Numbered from the stretch's first letter, positions 1 to 9,564 are shown. The stretch: 64,000 nucleotides of DNA from Streptomyces olivochromogenes (GCF_021538895.1 NZ_JADDRL010000008.1:62001-126000), one strand, 5' to 3'. Numbers and translations: made by a program. The notes: a model not told the origin generated them from the sequence alone.

Positions 1-479
1 TAGTCGACCACGAGGTCGGCCGGGGTCGCCGAGGAGAAGACGCCTTCGCGCTGGCCCTCCTCGATGAGCGCACGGAAGCGTTCGTGGTAGCGCCGGCGCT
101 CGGCGCGCACCTGCTTGTTCTTCTCCGGGCTCAGGTGGTGCATGGAGCGGAAGAAGATCATCGCGTCGTCGAGGTTCTCGATCGTGGTCACGACGACGTC
201 GGCCGCCGCGGCCCGCAGGCGCTTCTCGACCGGCTCGTCGGCGTCCGCGAAGGCGTCCAGCCGCTCCTGCTGGACGCGCAGCACGCGCGCGTACACCTCG
301 TGCAGGAGGTCGTCCTTGGAGCCGAAGTAGTGATACAGCGCTCCCTTGGTGACGCCGGCCGCCTCGACGATCTCCTGCACCGAGGTGCGGTCGTAGCCCT
401 GCTCGGCGAAGAGCCGGGTGGCGGCGGCGAGGAGCCGCTGCGGGACGGGAGTCCCGTCTCCCTCCATCGTCCTGGGCAC
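1..479 (-). CDS. TetR-family regulator, C-terminus cut by window edge
   Basis: Partial gene; only about the first 160 residues lie in the window. The N-terminus carries a typical TetR helix-turn-helix (SVQEIVEAAGVTKGALYHYF, about residues 30-50) followed by the usual GSKDDLL. I chose the GTG at 479 because AGGTGG lies five bases upstream; an ATG at 467 would shorten the protein by four residues. It is 27 bp downstream of the acyl-CoA synthetase and probably the last gene of the SDR-ligase-TetR operon, so it is a likely repressor of that operon. A candidate operator lies upstream of the SDR at 3005-3018. The ligand is unknown; an acyl-CoA is the natural guess from context. Confidence 0.85.
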   Translation of the reverse strand, partial: MPRTMEGDGTPVPQRLLAAATRLFAEQGYDRTSVQEIVEAAGVTKGALYHYFGSKDDLLHEVYARVLRVQQERLDAFADADEPVEKRLRAAAADVVVTTIENLDDAMIFFRSMHHLSPEKNKQVRAERRRYHERFRALIEEGQREGVFSSATPADLVVD

Positions 480-506
480 TGCCGCCACCTGCCTTTCCGT
501 GTTGCC

Positions 507-2177
507 TTACTGACGTTCGCGCGCTCGGGAGCGAAGCTCCCGACGGAGGATCTTCCCACTCGCCGTCTTGGGCAAGTCGGGCAGGATCTCCACTTGTCGC
601 GGGTATTTGTAAGCCGCCAGTCTCTCCTTGCAGTAGGCGGCGAGTGCGCCCGGGTCGGATTCGGCACCCGGACGGAGGCTGATGTAGGCCTTGACGGTCT
701 CACCGCGGTAGCCGTCGGGCACGCCGACGACGGCCGCCTCGCGCACCGCGGGATGGGTGTAGAGCACGTCCTCGACCTCGCGCGGCCACACCTTGAAGCC
801 GGACGCGTTGATCATGTCCTTCTTGCGGTCGACGACGTACACCCAGCCCTGTTCGTCCATGAACCCGATGTCGCCGGTGCGCAGCTCGCCGTCCGGGAAG
901 GTCTCGGCGGTGGCGTCGGGCCGCCGCCAGTAGCCGGGCACGACCTGCGGGCCGCGTACGACGATCTCGCCCTGTTCGCCGAACGGGACCTCCGCGCCCC
1001 GCTCGTCGACGATCCGGACGACCGTGTCGGGGCCCGGCACGCCGACGGCGAGGGTGCCCGAGGCCGGGTCGACCGGCGCCTCCCGGCCGGGCGGCACCGC
1101 GGCGCAGGGCCCGCTGCACTCCGTCAGCCCGTAGCCGGTGCGGATGTACGGGCCGAAGCCCGCGCGGAACTTCTCGACCAGGGCGGGCGGCACCGGGGCG
1201 CCGCCCGAGGAGAGGTTCACGAACGAGGCGAAGTGCTCCGGGGTGCTGTCCGGATGGGCGGCCAGCGCCATGTAGGCGGTCGACGGGCCGACCGTGTAGT
1301 GCGGGCGGTGCTCGGCGAACATCTCCAGGACCACGCCGGGTTCGAAGCGGTAGGCGAGCACCAGCGTGCCCGCGCTGTTGAGGCAGGCGCCGAACTGGCA
1401 GACCATGCCGGTGATGTGGAACAGCGGCGCGAGGGCGTAGTAGATCGGCGCCTCGGGCAGGGCCAGGCCGGTGCGCTGCCGCTCGGCGTTGAACATGATG
1501 TTGCCGTGCGTGTTGACGGCGCCCTTGGGGGTGCCGCTGGTGCCCGAGGTGTAGCTGATCAGGGCGACGTCGGCGGAGGCCGGCTCCCGGCCCTCGGGCG
1601 CCGTGCCGCCCTGCCGGGCGACGGCGACCAGGTCGTCGGCGTCGGCGGCCCCGGGCAGCCGCTGGAAGGTCAGCACGCGCGCGTCGTCGCGGGTCTGGAA
1701 GTCCAGCTCGCAGCCGGTGAGCACGATCCGGACCGGGGAGTCGGCGGCCGTGTCGCGCAGGTACGCCTCCCAGGCCCGGTCGGAGCAGATCAGCGCCGTC
1801 ACCTCGCCGTCCCGCAGGACGTGGGCGACCTCCCCCGACTTGTACATGGGGTTGACGGGGACGACGGTGGCGCCCGCCTTCCAGGCGCCGAGCACGGCGA
1901 GCACGAAGTGCGGGGAGTTCTGCAGCAGGACCGCGACCCGGTCGCCGCGCTCCAGACCGCGGGCGGCGAGGTGGGCGGCGACGGAGTCGCTGAGCTCGTC
2001 GACCTCGCGGTAGCTCAGGCGGGCGTCGAAGTAGGCGAGGAAGGTGCGGTCCGGTGCCTCGGCGACGGCGCGGCGCAGGGCGTGGACGAGCGAGTCGGCC
2101 GGGTCGACCGGGCCGCGCTGCGCCTCGTTGAGGAGGGCCAGCCAGGGCTTGGCCGCGTACCGGGACGCGACCGTCAC
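507..2177 (-). CDS. Acyl-CoA synthetase (AMP-forming fatty-acid CoA ligase)
   Basis: A 556-residue ANL-superfamily enzyme of normal length. It should activate a carboxylic acid as acyl-AMP and transfer it to CoA. Visible motifs are the phosphate-binding loop YTSGTSGTPKGA in the middle, the hinge RTGDIGFMDEQGW, the VDRKKDMINASGFKVWPREVE stretch, and the catalytic lysine in PKTASGKILRR near the C-terminus. The GTG start at 2177 overlaps the SDR stop (GTGA), which points to translational coupling. With the SDR and TetR it forms a small lipid- or aromatic-acid-type catabolic operon; chain length cannot be read from sequence. Confidence 0.9.
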   Translation of the reverse strand: MTVASRYAAKPWLALLNEAQRGPVDPADSLVHALRRAVAEAPDRTFLAYFDARLSYREVDELSDSVAAHLAARGLERGDRVAVLLQNSPHFVLAVLGAWKAGATVVPVNPMYKSGEVAHVLRDGEVTALICSDRAWEAYLRDTAADSPVRIVLTGCELDFQTRDDARVLTFQRLPGAADADDLVAVARQGGTAPEGREPASADVALISYTSGTSGTPKGAVNTHGNIMFNAERQRTGLALPEAPIYYALAPLFHITGMVCQFGACLNSAGTLVLAYRFEPGVVLEMFAEHRPHYTVGPSTAYMALAAHPDSTPEHFASFVNLSSGGAPVPPALVEKFRAGFGPYIRTGYGLTECSGPCAAVPPGREAPVDPASGTLAVGVPGPDTVVRIVDERGAEVPFGEQGEIVVRGPQVVPGYWRRPDATAETFPDGELRTGDIGFMDEQGWVYVVDRKKDMINASGFKVWPREVEDVLYTHPAVREAAVVGVPDGYRGETVKAYISLRPGAESDPGALAAYCKERLAAYKYPRQVEILPDLPKTASGKILRRELRSRARERQ

Positions 2178-2938
2178 GGGGTGGCCTCCCACTTCTGCTG
2201 GATGTGGTTCATGCTGGTCAGCCAGCGGTCGGGGACGGTGGCCCGGGCCTGGTAGTACTCGGCGACCTCGGGGTGCGGCAGGATCAGGAACCGGTCCTCC
2301 GCCATGCCCCGGAAGAGGGCGTCCGCGACGTCCTCCGGCTCGATCGCGGTGGGCTGGAGGACCAGGTCGCCCGCGCTGCCGGTGGCGGCGAGCATGTCCG
2401 TGCGCACGCCCTGCGGACAGATGGCGTGGACCTTGAGGCCGCGGTGGCGGTAGGTCAGGGACAGCCATTCGGCGAAGGCGTACGCGCCGTGCTTGGTGAC
2501 GCTGTAGGGTGCGGCACCGATCATGGTGAGCAGACCGGCCGCGGAGACGGTGGACACGAAGCGGCCGTGGCCGCGCTCCAGCCAGGCGGGCAGCAGCGCC
2601 TCGGCGGCGCGGACGTGGGCCATGACGTTGACGTCCCAGGCCCGTGCCCAGACCGTCTCGCCGGCCGCCTCGGAGCCGCCGGAGGCGAGGCCCGCGTTGG
2701 CGCAGTACACGTCGATGGTGCCGCCGAGTGCCGCGCGGGCCTCGTCGACGATCGTGGAGGCGTCGCCCGGGACCGCCGTGCCGCCGATCTCCTCGGCCAC
2801 GGCCTTCGTCTTCTCGGCGTCCAGGTCGTTGACCACGACCCGGGCACCCTCGGCGGCGAACCGGCGGGCCAGCGCGGCGCCAATGCCTCCGCCCGCTCCG
2901 GTGACGACCACTCCCGCACCCTGCACGGCTTCCACCAT
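2174..2938 (-). CDS. Short-chain dehydrogenase/reductase
   Basis: Classical SDR of 254 residues. The N-terminal TGAGGGIG is the Rossmann nucleotide-binding motif, NAG is in CANAGLASGG, the catalytic serine lies in STVSAAG and the YSVTK pair supplies Tyr and Lys. The ATG at 2938 is preceded by AAGGAG six bases upstream. It is the first gene of the operon with the acyl-CoA synthetase and TetR. The co-transcribed ligase suggests a 3-hydroxyacyl or related substrate, but that is inference. NADP versus NAD cannot be decided confidently; VNDLDAEK after strand 2 has an Asp, which favours NAD. Confidence 0.88.
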   Translation of the reverse strand: MVEAVQGAGVVVTGAGGGIGAALARRFAAEGARVVVNDLDAEKTKAVAEEIGGTAVPGDASTIVDEARAALGGTIDVYCANAGLASGGSEAAGETVWARAWDVNVMAHVRAAEALLPAWLERGHGRFVSTVSAAGLLTMIGAAPYSVTKHGAYAFAEWLSLTYRHRGLKVHAICPQGVRTDMLAATGSAGDLVLQPTAIEPEDVADALFRGMAEDRFLILPHPEVAEYYQARATVPDRWLTSMNHIQQKWEATP

Positions 2939-3004
2939 CGGTCTCCTTCGACGGGACTGCGGTGCGCCTTCGCCCGGGCGCACCTCGGCTCTGCCGCGCC
3001 AGAC

Positions 3005-3018
3005 TAACCGGTCGGTAT
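3005..3018. promoter_or_regulatory. Candidate TetR operator upstream of the SDR operon
   Basis: The imperfect palindrome TAACCG-GT-CGGTAT lies 66 bp upstream of the SDR start. The 13-mer CATACCGACCGGT read on the minus strand (3007-3019) occurs identically inside the perfect palindrome at 24839-24856. Binding by either the operon TetR or the one at 24911-25528 is inference. Confidence 0.5.
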
Positions 3019-3134
3019 GGAGTTCGGAAGGGGCGTCCATCTCGGCGGCGTGGCCGGTCCGGTTCGTTCCGTGACGCCCTTGCGCGCGCTAGCGTGCGAG
3101 GCCTGGTATCCGCCGCGCGCACGGAGGTCACCGC

Positions 3135-4412
3135 ATGATGCTGTCCAGACGGAGCCTGCTCGCCACCCCCGCCGCGGCCGCGACGTGCGGGGCCCCGAGG
3201 AGCGCGGCGCCGGCGACCGCGGCGCCGGCGACTGGGGCGACGGGCCTCGGGTCGCCCCGGTCGCCCCGGCTGAGCACCGGCTTCGAGCGGCTCGCCGCGG
3301 ACGGGTACGCCCTGCTCAAGGGGCAGCGGGTCGGCATCGTCACCAATCCCACCGGCGTGACCCGGGACGTACGCCACATCGTCGACGTCATGCACGCCGA
3401 CCCGCGTGTGAAGCTCACCGCCGTCTTCGGCCCCGAGCACGGATTCCGCGGCACCGCTCAGGCGGGCGGCTCGGAGGGCAGGTACGACGACCCGGCAACC
3501 GGCCTCCCCGTCTACGACACGTACCTGAAGAGCGGTCGGGCGCTGGCCGACGTGTTCACGGCGTCCGGGGTGGACACGGTGGTCTTCGACATCCAGGACG
3601 CCGGGGCCCGCTTCTACACCTACATCTGGACCCTGTACGACTGCATGGAGGCGGCGCGGCTGGCGGGCCGCCGGTTCGTGGTGCTCGACCGGCCGAACCC
3701 GGTGACCGGGCGCTCGGCCCAAGGTCCGGTGCTGCACAAGGAGTTCGCCTCCTTCGTGGGCCGTGAGCCGATCGCCCAGGCGCACGGGATGACGGTCGCC
3801 GAGCTGGCGCGGCTGTTCAACGCGGAGTTCCTGAGCGCGCCGGTGCCGCTGGAGACCGTCCAGATGACGGGCTGGAAGCGCACGGACTTCTACGACGCCT
3901 CCGGGCTGCCCTGGGTGCCGCCCAGCCCGAACATGCCGACCCCGGACACCGCCCTCGTCTACTCGGGCACGGGACTGTTCGAGGGCACCAACCTGTCCGA
4001 GGGGCGCGGCACCACCCGGCCCTTCGAACTGCTCGGCGCGGAGAACATCGACGGGCGCTGGGCCGCCGCGGCCAACGAACTCAGGCTGCCCGGCGTCCAC
4101 TTCAGGGAGGCGTACTTCGCGCCCACCTTCTCCAAGTTCCAGGGCAAGACCGTCGGGGGCGTGCAGATCCATGTGCACGACCGGGCCGCCTATGACCCGG
4201 TACGCACCGGGATCGGGCTCCTGGTGACCGCCAAGAAGGTCTGGAGCGGCTTCGGCTGGCGCTCCGACAACTGGATCGACAAGCTCACGGGCTCCACCCG
4301 GGTGCGCACGATGATCGACGCGGGAGCGGGCACGGACGAGGTGGTCGCCGCCTGGCAGGAGGAGCTGACGGCGTTCCGACGCATTCGAACGAAATATCTG
4401 CTCTACAGGTGA
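3135..4412 (+). CDS. Secreted exo-beta-N-acetylmuramidase NamZ-like (DUF1343, GH171)
   Basis: A 425-residue protein with an N-terminal SRRSLLATP segment that looks like a Tat signal, followed by an Ala-rich stretch and mature sequence from about residue 50. Family hallmarks are the GPEHGFRG motif, DIQDAGARFYTYIW and VLDRPNPVTG, all in the first half, with SEGRGTTRPFE in the second. Characterised members release MurNAc from the non-reducing end of peptidoglycan fragments. GGAGG lies seven bases before the ATG at 3135. It is monocistronic between the divergent SDR operon and the next plus-strand gene; a role in wall recycling outside the membrane is inferred from the family. Confidence 0.85.
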   Translation: MMLSRRSLLATPAAAATCGAPRSAAPATAAPATGATGLGSPRSPRLSTGFERLAADGYALLKGQRVGIVTNPTGVTRDVRHIVDVMHADPRVKLTAVFGPEHGFRGTAQAGGSEGRYDDPATGLPVYDTYLKSGRALADVFTASGVDTVVFDIQDAGARFYTYIWTLYDCMEAARLAGRRFVVLDRPNPVTGRSAQGPVLHKEFASFVGREPIAQAHGMTVAELARLFNAEFLSAPVPLETVQMTGWKRTDFYDASGLPWVPPSPNMPTPDTALVYSGTGLFEGTNLSEGRGTTRPFELLGAENIDGRWAAAANELRLPGVHFREAYFAPTFSKFQGKTVGGVQIHVHDRAAYDPVRTGIGLLVTAKKVWSGFGWRSDNWIDKLTGSTRVRTMIDAGAGTDEVVAAWQEELTAFRRIRTKYLLYR

Positions 4413-4493
4413 GCCGCGACGTATGGCCAACCTTGCCCGGTGGCGGGACGATGCGCCCACATCGCACCGCTTCGGGGGACGAGGGAGCCTGTC

Positions 4494-5897
4494 ATGGCGG
4501 ATCCTGGGATGAGCGTGACTCCCTACTGGGAGCTGACTTTCGACGCGGACGGGGACGTGGACGGCCGCGAGCGGGACCGGCTGCTGCGGGAGGTCACGGC
4601 GCGCGGCGTACATGACCTGATCGTCTTCGCGCACGGCTGGAACAACGACCGCTCGGGCGCGACCTCGCTCTACAGCCACTTCTTCGCGCCAATCCCCGGG
4701 CTCGCACCGCATGCCCGGATCGGCTACGTGGGCGTGGTGTGGCCCTCGATGCGGTTCTCGGACGAGCCGATCCCCGACTTCCCCAAGTCCGCGGTGGCCG
4801 TGGCGGCCGAGACCGGGCCGCCGCACGCCCTGGACAAGGACACCCGGCACGCGCTCCTGGAGACCTTCCCCGGGCGCGCGACCGTGGTCGACCAGATCGC
4901 CAGGATGCTGGACCAGCAGCCGCGCGAGGAGGCCGAACTGGAGGAGTTCGGGCGGCTGGTGCGGCTGCTGGTCGAGGTGGTGCCGGGCGGGCCGCAGCCG
5001 CTGTTCGCGGCGGACACGCTGGCCGAGGGTGTGCCGCAGAGCGAGCCCGTGCTGTTCACCGGGGACACGGTGGCGCTGTGCGAGGAGTTCGCGCAGGCCC
5101 TGGCGAGTCTCGGGTCCGCCGACGGCGAGGCCGGGACGCCGGAGCCGGAGCCGGATCCGACGGTGGCGGTGGCCGGGTTCGCGCTGCCCAACCCCTGGAA
5201 CGGCGCGCGCGAGCTGCTGCGGCAGGCGACGTACTACGCGATGAAGCGGCGCGCCGGGACCGTCGGGGAGCGTGGACTGGGGCGGGTCGTCGGACAGTTG
5301 GCCGGTGCGGCGCCGGACGTCCGGGTGCATCTGGTCGGGCACAGCTTCGGCGGCCGGCTGGTGTCCTTCGCGCTGCGCGGACTGCCGGAGGGCGTGCGCA
5401 CGGTGAAGTCCGTGACCCTGCTCCAGGGCGCCTTCTCCCACTACGCGTTCGCGGCCCGGCTGCCGCACGACCTGCACGTGTGCGGGGCTCTGGAGGGCCA
5501 GCACAACCGGGTCGACGGCCCGTTGGTGTGCTGCTACTCGCGCCACGACCAGGCGCTGAGCACCCTGTATCCGCTGGCCTCACGGATGGCGGACGACGAC
5601 CGCTCGTTCACGGACTCCGGGCCGGCCGGCGGCGACCGGTCCTTCGCGGGCTTCGACCTCGGGCGGGCGCTGGGCGCCAAGTGGGGTGCGATGGGGCACG
5701 ACGGCGTCCAGGCGGTCGCGGGGACGGCCTCGATGGACCTGGCCGAGGCGCTGCGCGGTCCGCTGCCCCGGTCGGGCTGCGTCAACGTCGACGCGGCGGC
5801 GGTGGTCAACCGCGGCGGGCCGCCGGCGGGCGCGCACAGCGACATCGTGCACGCCCAACTGGCCCAGCTGGTCCTGGCGGCGGGGCGCATCGCATGA
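4494..5897 (+). CDS. Alpha/beta-hydrolase-like protein of unknown function
   Basis: A 467-residue cytoplasmic-looking protein without a signal peptide. It has a hydrolase oxyanion strand (DLIVFAHGWNNDRSG, near residue 40) and a nucleophile elbow GHSFGGRL at about residue 283, so a Ser hydrolase fold is likely. The insert between these motifs is long and rich in Pro and Glu. The ATG at 4494 has GGGAG six bases upstream; an earlier in-frame start at 4440 has no good ribosome site. The gene ends 18 bp before the convergent penicillin acylase gene. The substrate is unknown; annotation as esterase or lipase would be a guess. Confidence 0.75.
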   Translation: MADPGMSVTPYWELTFDADGDVDGRERDRLLREVTARGVHDLIVFAHGWNNDRSGATSLYSHFFAPIPGLAPHARIGYVGVVWPSMRFSDEPIPDFPKSAVAVAAETGPPHALDKDTRHALLETFPGRATVVDQIARMLDQQPREEAELEEFGRLVRLLVEVVPGGPQPLFAADTLAEGVPQSEPVLFTGDTVALCEEFAQALASLGSADGEAGTPEPEPDPTVAVAGFALPNPWNGARELLRQATYYAMKRRAGTVGERGLGRVVGQLAGAAPDVRVHLVGHSFGGRLVSFALRGLPEGVRTVKSVTLLQGAFSHYAFAARLPHDLHVCGALEGQHNRVDGPLVCCYSRHDQALSTLYPLASRMADDDRSFTDSGPAGGDRSFAGFDLGRALGAKWGAMGHDGVQAVAGTASMDLAEALRGPLPRSGCVNVDAAAVVNRGGPPAGAHSDIVHAQLAQLVLAAGRIA

Positions 5898-5915
5898 CCC
5901 GCCGCCAGGTTCGGG

Positions 5916-8702
5916 TCACCGATGCGACGTGTACTCCACGACCTGCTGGAACGTCGGCCGGTTCTGCCAGCTGATCTTGCCGTGCTTGATGCCGCCCAGA
6001 GTGCGCTGGACGATCGAGTCGGCGCACCACTGGTCGCCCGCCGAGCACTGGTCGTCGCCGGGGTAGACCTGGGCGGCGGTCAGGCCTGCCGCCGTCTTGA
6101 GCGTGCCGATCAGGATGTCCCGGCAGGAGCTCAGGCTCCCCGCGCCGCAGTACTTCTGCGCGAGCCCGCCCTGCACGGACTCACCGAGCACCGCCCGGAT
6201 GTCCTTGTCGACATAGCTCCACCAGCCGTACTGGAAGGAGCTGCCGGCGTGCGAGCCGGTCGGGCCGTGACCGGCCGACGGGGCCTCGTCGATCGGCAGG
6301 TTGTTGCCGAACGCGCCGTACAGGTCGCTGCCCAGACCGGGCTCGAACTCGGCCTTCACCAGCAGCGGCCACCACGCGTCCAGGATCCGGATCGCGTCCG
6401 CGTTGGCGTAGGTCTTCGAACCGGCCGAGGTCTCCGTGCGCTTGGCACCCGCCGTCACCCAGGCCTGCAGCTTGCTCACCGCCGCGGCGGCCGTGGAGTC
6501 GGTCACCGGCGAGCTGTTGACGACCTTGAGCAGCTTCGGCAGCACGTCCTCGGCCCGCAGGTCGGCAACGGCCGCGTCGGCCATGGCCTTCGTCAGCGCC
6601 GAGCGGGTCACCCCGCCGGCCGCGACCAGCTTCTTCACCCGGTCCTCCAGCAGGTTGCCGCGGTGCACCGACCCGTCGCCCCAGGACGCGGTCGTGTAGT
6701 CCTTGGCCTGCTTGTTGTTCCAGGAGACGTAGTAGTCCTGGTCCAGGGAGTTGGGGTGGGCGGAGGCCGGGGTGTAGTCGGCCGTGTTCGTGGCCGGGTT
6801 CCAGTTCCTCCACTCGTACGCGGGCTGCCCCCACACCGGGAACTCGGCGTCCACACCGCTCGCCCGCACCGGGTTGTCACCGCTGTTGTAGTAGGCGGTG
6901 TGCTGGGAGTCGGCGTAGAACCAGTTGAAGGTGTAGTTGATGTGCTGCGCCGCGCTCTGGAAGTCCTTCGGACCCTTGACGTAGTCGGGGTCGTTCAGCA
7001 TCTGGAAGCCGATGATCGAGTCGGCCTCGTGCAGGTACGAGGAGCGCAGGGTCGTGTAGGCGACCTTCTTGCCGCCGACGGTCGCGCGGTACTCGACGGG
7101 GCCGTACTTGGTGCGCCAGACCCGCATCGTGTACGAGCCGGCCGGGGTGCCGTCGGCCGTGGTCGGCTTCCAGGCGTTCTTCTGCTCGACCTTGTCCATG
7201 GCCGTGCAGGTGCCGTGGTACAGGTAGTGGTAGTCGTCCTGGCACAGTTCGACGGCGTAGGTGTCGATGATGTCCTGGCCGGAGGTCGTCGCGCTCCAGG
7301 AGTAGTCCTGGCCGCGGCCGAGTTCGACGTACATGCTCAGGCCGGCGAAGGAGGCGCCGCGGGCGCTGATGCCGGGGCCCTGGATCTCCTGGAGCATCAG
7401 CAGCTGCGGGGCGAAGTAGCCGGTCTGCGGGCCGAAGACGGCGACCGGGTGGCCGCTCGCGGTGTACTTGCCGCTCACCACCAGGGCGTTGGACATGCCG
7501 CGCTTGGCGGAACCGAGCGTCGCCCTGGCCGCCGTGGCGGAGGCGCCGGTCGCCGTGGCCGTGGCCGCGCTGCCGGTGCGGTCGTAGACCAGCGGTTCCT
7601 GGGTCACCGAACCGGCGTCGGGCATCGCCTCGCCCTGGGTGCTGTCCGGCCTGGTGGCGTACGGGAAGCTCTCGCCGTTGTGGACGGTGAGGACGGCCTC
7701 GGCGTCGTTGCGCTCGCGGAAGGACTCCCAGACCTTGGTGCCCTCCTGCACGCCGTACTTGGACTGGGCGGCGATCAGGGAGAGCGCGTTGTTGACCTCA
7801 CCGCCGCCGCCGGAGCCGAAGAGCGAGCCGATGACCGAGCCCAGCGCCACCAGGTCGGTGATCTTGAAGTGCTCGATGGTGCCGGCGTTGGTGATCGCGT
7901 CCTTGTGGCCGGTCAGGACGTACTCGCCGGGGAAGTAGCGGCCGCTGTCGGAGGCGTCGATGTAGGCGTTGATGCCGGCGAGGTAGGCGCCTGCGTCGGC
8001 GAGGGCCTGCTGGCCGCGGGCGCCGTTGCCCGCGACGGCGTTGTCGATCTGCGCCTGGAGGTCGGCCTCGGTATAGGGGGCGTTGCGGTAGAACTCCTGC
8101 TCCAGGCCCTGGTTGCTGGGCGCGCCGCCCGCGAAGGAGGTCAGCCCGCCGCGGCCCACGTGGCGGAAGACGTCCATCAGCCACAGCCGGTCCTCGGCCG
8201 CCGCGTACCCGGCGCCGAACTCGGTGCCGTACCGGGTGGTGCCGGTGATGTGCGGCACACCGGCCTTCTTGTCGCGGACGATCGTCACGTCGCCGCGGCC
8301 GGCCGGCTTCTCGGTGGAGGCGACCTGGTCGGCGGCGACCCCGAACGAGGCGTCGTTGAAGAAGGTGTTGATCTTCGCGTCGGTCAGCCCGGAGTAGCCC
8401 GTGGCCAGGTTGGCGTAGGGGCCGAGCTGGTCCTCCGCGTGGTCGGGCTGGGTGCCGAACACCTGGTTGAGGAGGATCTGGGCGAGGGTGGCGTTGCCGT
8501 TCTCGCCGGGCGGCAGGATGTCCGAACACTGGCCGCCGCAATAGTCGTTGGAGGCGGTCGCCGCGGTGGCGGTCGCCTGGGTCAGCGGGGACAGCAGGCC
8601 CGCGACCAGGACGCATACGGATGCCGTTTTCAGGAACCCGGTGAGCCCGCGGGGAGTTCTCAGTCTGGTGAACAACGCGTTTCGTGGGGTGCGCCGTGCC
8701 AT
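5916..8702 (-). CDS. Secreted penicillin acylase family (Ntn) amidohydrolase
   Basis: A 928-residue precursor. Residues 22-48 form a signal peptide ending in an Ala/Thr-rich cleavage region. Ntn-hydrolases of this family cleave themselves so that a serine becomes the N-terminus of the beta chain. The expected site is KRGM-SNALVVSG, making Ser404 the nucleophile, followed by the diagnostic GPQTGYFAPQ. The alpha part carries DVFRHVGRGGLTSFAGG. Streptomyces relatives cleave cyclic lipopeptide or homoserine-lactone acyl chains, or beta-lactam side chains, so quorum quenching or antibiotic deacylation is possible but not shown. AGGAG precedes the ATG. It is unusually long compared with the usual ~800 residues. 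Confidence 0.88.
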   Translation of the reverse strand: MARRTPRNALFTRLRTPRGLTGFLKTASVCVLVAGLLSPLTQATATAATASNDYCGGQCSDILPPGENGNATLAQILLNQVFGTQPDHAEDQLGPYANLATGYSGLTDAKINTFFNDASFGVAADQVASTEKPAGRGDVTIVRDKKAGVPHITGTTRYGTEFGAGYAAAEDRLWLMDVFRHVGRGGLTSFAGGAPSNQGLEQEFYRNAPYTEADLQAQIDNAVAGNGARGQQALADAGAYLAGINAYIDASDSGRYFPGEYVLTGHKDAITNAGTIEHFKITDLVALGSVIGSLFGSGGGGEVNNALSLIAAQSKYGVQEGTKVWESFRERNDAEAVLTVHNGESFPYATRPDSTQGEAMPDAGSVTQEPLVYDRTGSAATATATGASATAARATLGSAKRGMSNALVVSGKYTASGHPVAVFGPQTGYFAPQLLMLQEIQGPGISARGASFAGLSMYVELGRGQDYSWSATTSGQDIIDTYAVELCQDDYHYLYHGTCTAMDKVEQKNAWKPTTADGTPAGSYTMRVWRTKYGPVEYRATVGGKKVAYTTLRSSYLHEADSIIGFQMLNDPDYVKGPKDFQSAAQHINYTFNWFYADSQHTAYYNSGDNPVRASGVDAEFPVWGQPAYEWRNWNPATNTADYTPASAHPNSLDQDYYVSWNNKQAKDYTTASWGDGSVHRGNLLEDRVKKLVAAGGVTRSALTKAMADAAVADLRAEDVLPKLLKVVNSSPVTDSTAAAAVSKLQAWVTAGAKRTETSAGSKTYANADAIRILDAWWPLLVKAEFEPGLGSDLYGAFGNNLPIDEAPSAGHGPTGSHAGSSFQYGWWSYVDKDIRAVLGESVQGGLAQKYCGAGSLSSCRDILIGTLKTAAGLTAAQVYPGDDQCSAGDQWCADSIVQRTLGGIKHGKISWQNRPTFQQVVEYTSHR

Positions 8703-8961
8703 GGCAGCTCCTGAGGAACGGGGGTTGGCGGGACGTTACCGCCGGTATCCCCGAGATTGAAGATGAACATGCGTCACTTTTTGGAGTCGCCCGGGCCGTT
8801 GCCGCTCGCCGGTCAACCCGGGAGGCCTTATGGACGGCATCGGAAATCGAATGGAGCCGGATCGGGTGTCGACACGTCTATACGGCAACGTCGCGCGAAG
8901 TGCGCACGACGACGCCGAAGTGACCGAAGTACAGGTGCAGGTGTGACGGAGGTGCAGGGCC

Positions 8962-9564
8962 ATGGCCGGTTTCCGGAGTTTGGCGAGACAGGTACGAGAT
9001 CCGCGGTGCGACCTGGCGCTGCGGCGCTACTCGCTGCGTAAGTGCCTTGAGCGGTTCGCGCCTTACGGACACAGGGCGACCTGGGACCACCTGTGCGCCC
9101 GGGGCGGGTTCGGACCCGAGGACCGCTCCCCCGATCCGGCGCGGCTCGTGGCCGCGCTGGACGAGTTGGAGGAGGCGCGGGCGGTCTGGCTGGCCTACGA
9201 GGCCGAGTTCGCCGAGCGTCGCAAGAAGGAGAAGCACGACGGGCTGCGCCGTCCGGGCAGCGTGGACGACTGGCACCGGCTGACCTGGGGCGGCTTCGGG
9301 GTCGCCTGGTGCGACGATCCACGTGTCCACCCCGACGAGCCCCTGGCCGAGGTGCTGCGAGGGCTGATCGCCGCCCTGGAGCGCGAACCGGGTTCGACCT
9401 GCCCGGTGTGCCACGGGGAGCGGCTCGTCTGGAAGTACGACCTGGACCACGAACCCTCGGCGGGTCCGGTCTGCGCGGACTGCGGGATTCTGGTACCCCG
9501 CCCCGTGCTCACACCCGAGGCGCTGGCCTACGCCAGGCGCGGCAGGCTGCTCGTGTCGGCCTGA
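8962..9564 (+). CDS. Hypothetical zinc-ribbon protein
   Basis: A 200-residue protein I do not recognise. The N-terminal half is basic and helical. The C-terminal half has two CxxC pairs, CPVCHGE and CADCGIL, about 30 residues apart, which is the layout of a zinc ribbon. GGAGG lies nine bases upstream of the ATG. The 259 bp between it and the divergent acylase gene (8703-8961) contain no other convincing gene, so both promoters must lie there. It could be a nucleic-acid-associated protein; no function is claimed. Confidence 0.6.
   Translation: MAGFRSLARQVRDPRCDLALRRYSLRKCLERFAPYGHRATWDHLCARGGFGPEDRSPDPARLVAALDELEEARAVWLAYEAEFAERRKKEKHDGLRRPGSVDDWHRLTWGGFGVAWCDDPRVHPDEPLAEVLRGLIAALEREPGSTCPVCHGERLVWKYDLDHEPSAGPVCADCGILVPRPVLTPEALAYARRGRLLVSA

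Noticed and set aside
84..2255. Open frame of 723 codons antisense to the TetR and acyl-CoA synthetase
   Set aside because: Translation is Val/Gly/Arg-rich with no motif; the opposite strand has clear family motifs.
507..5546. Open frame of 1,679 codons on the minus strand
   Set aside because: Only its C-terminal third is a real gene (acyl-CoA synthetase). The rest is an antisense shadow of the SDR, NamZ and hydrolase genes caused by high GC.
8736..8752. ATACCG-like element in the acylase promoter region
   Set aside because: The half-sites have a different spacing and lack the GCATACCG arm; similarity to the TetR operators is too weak.
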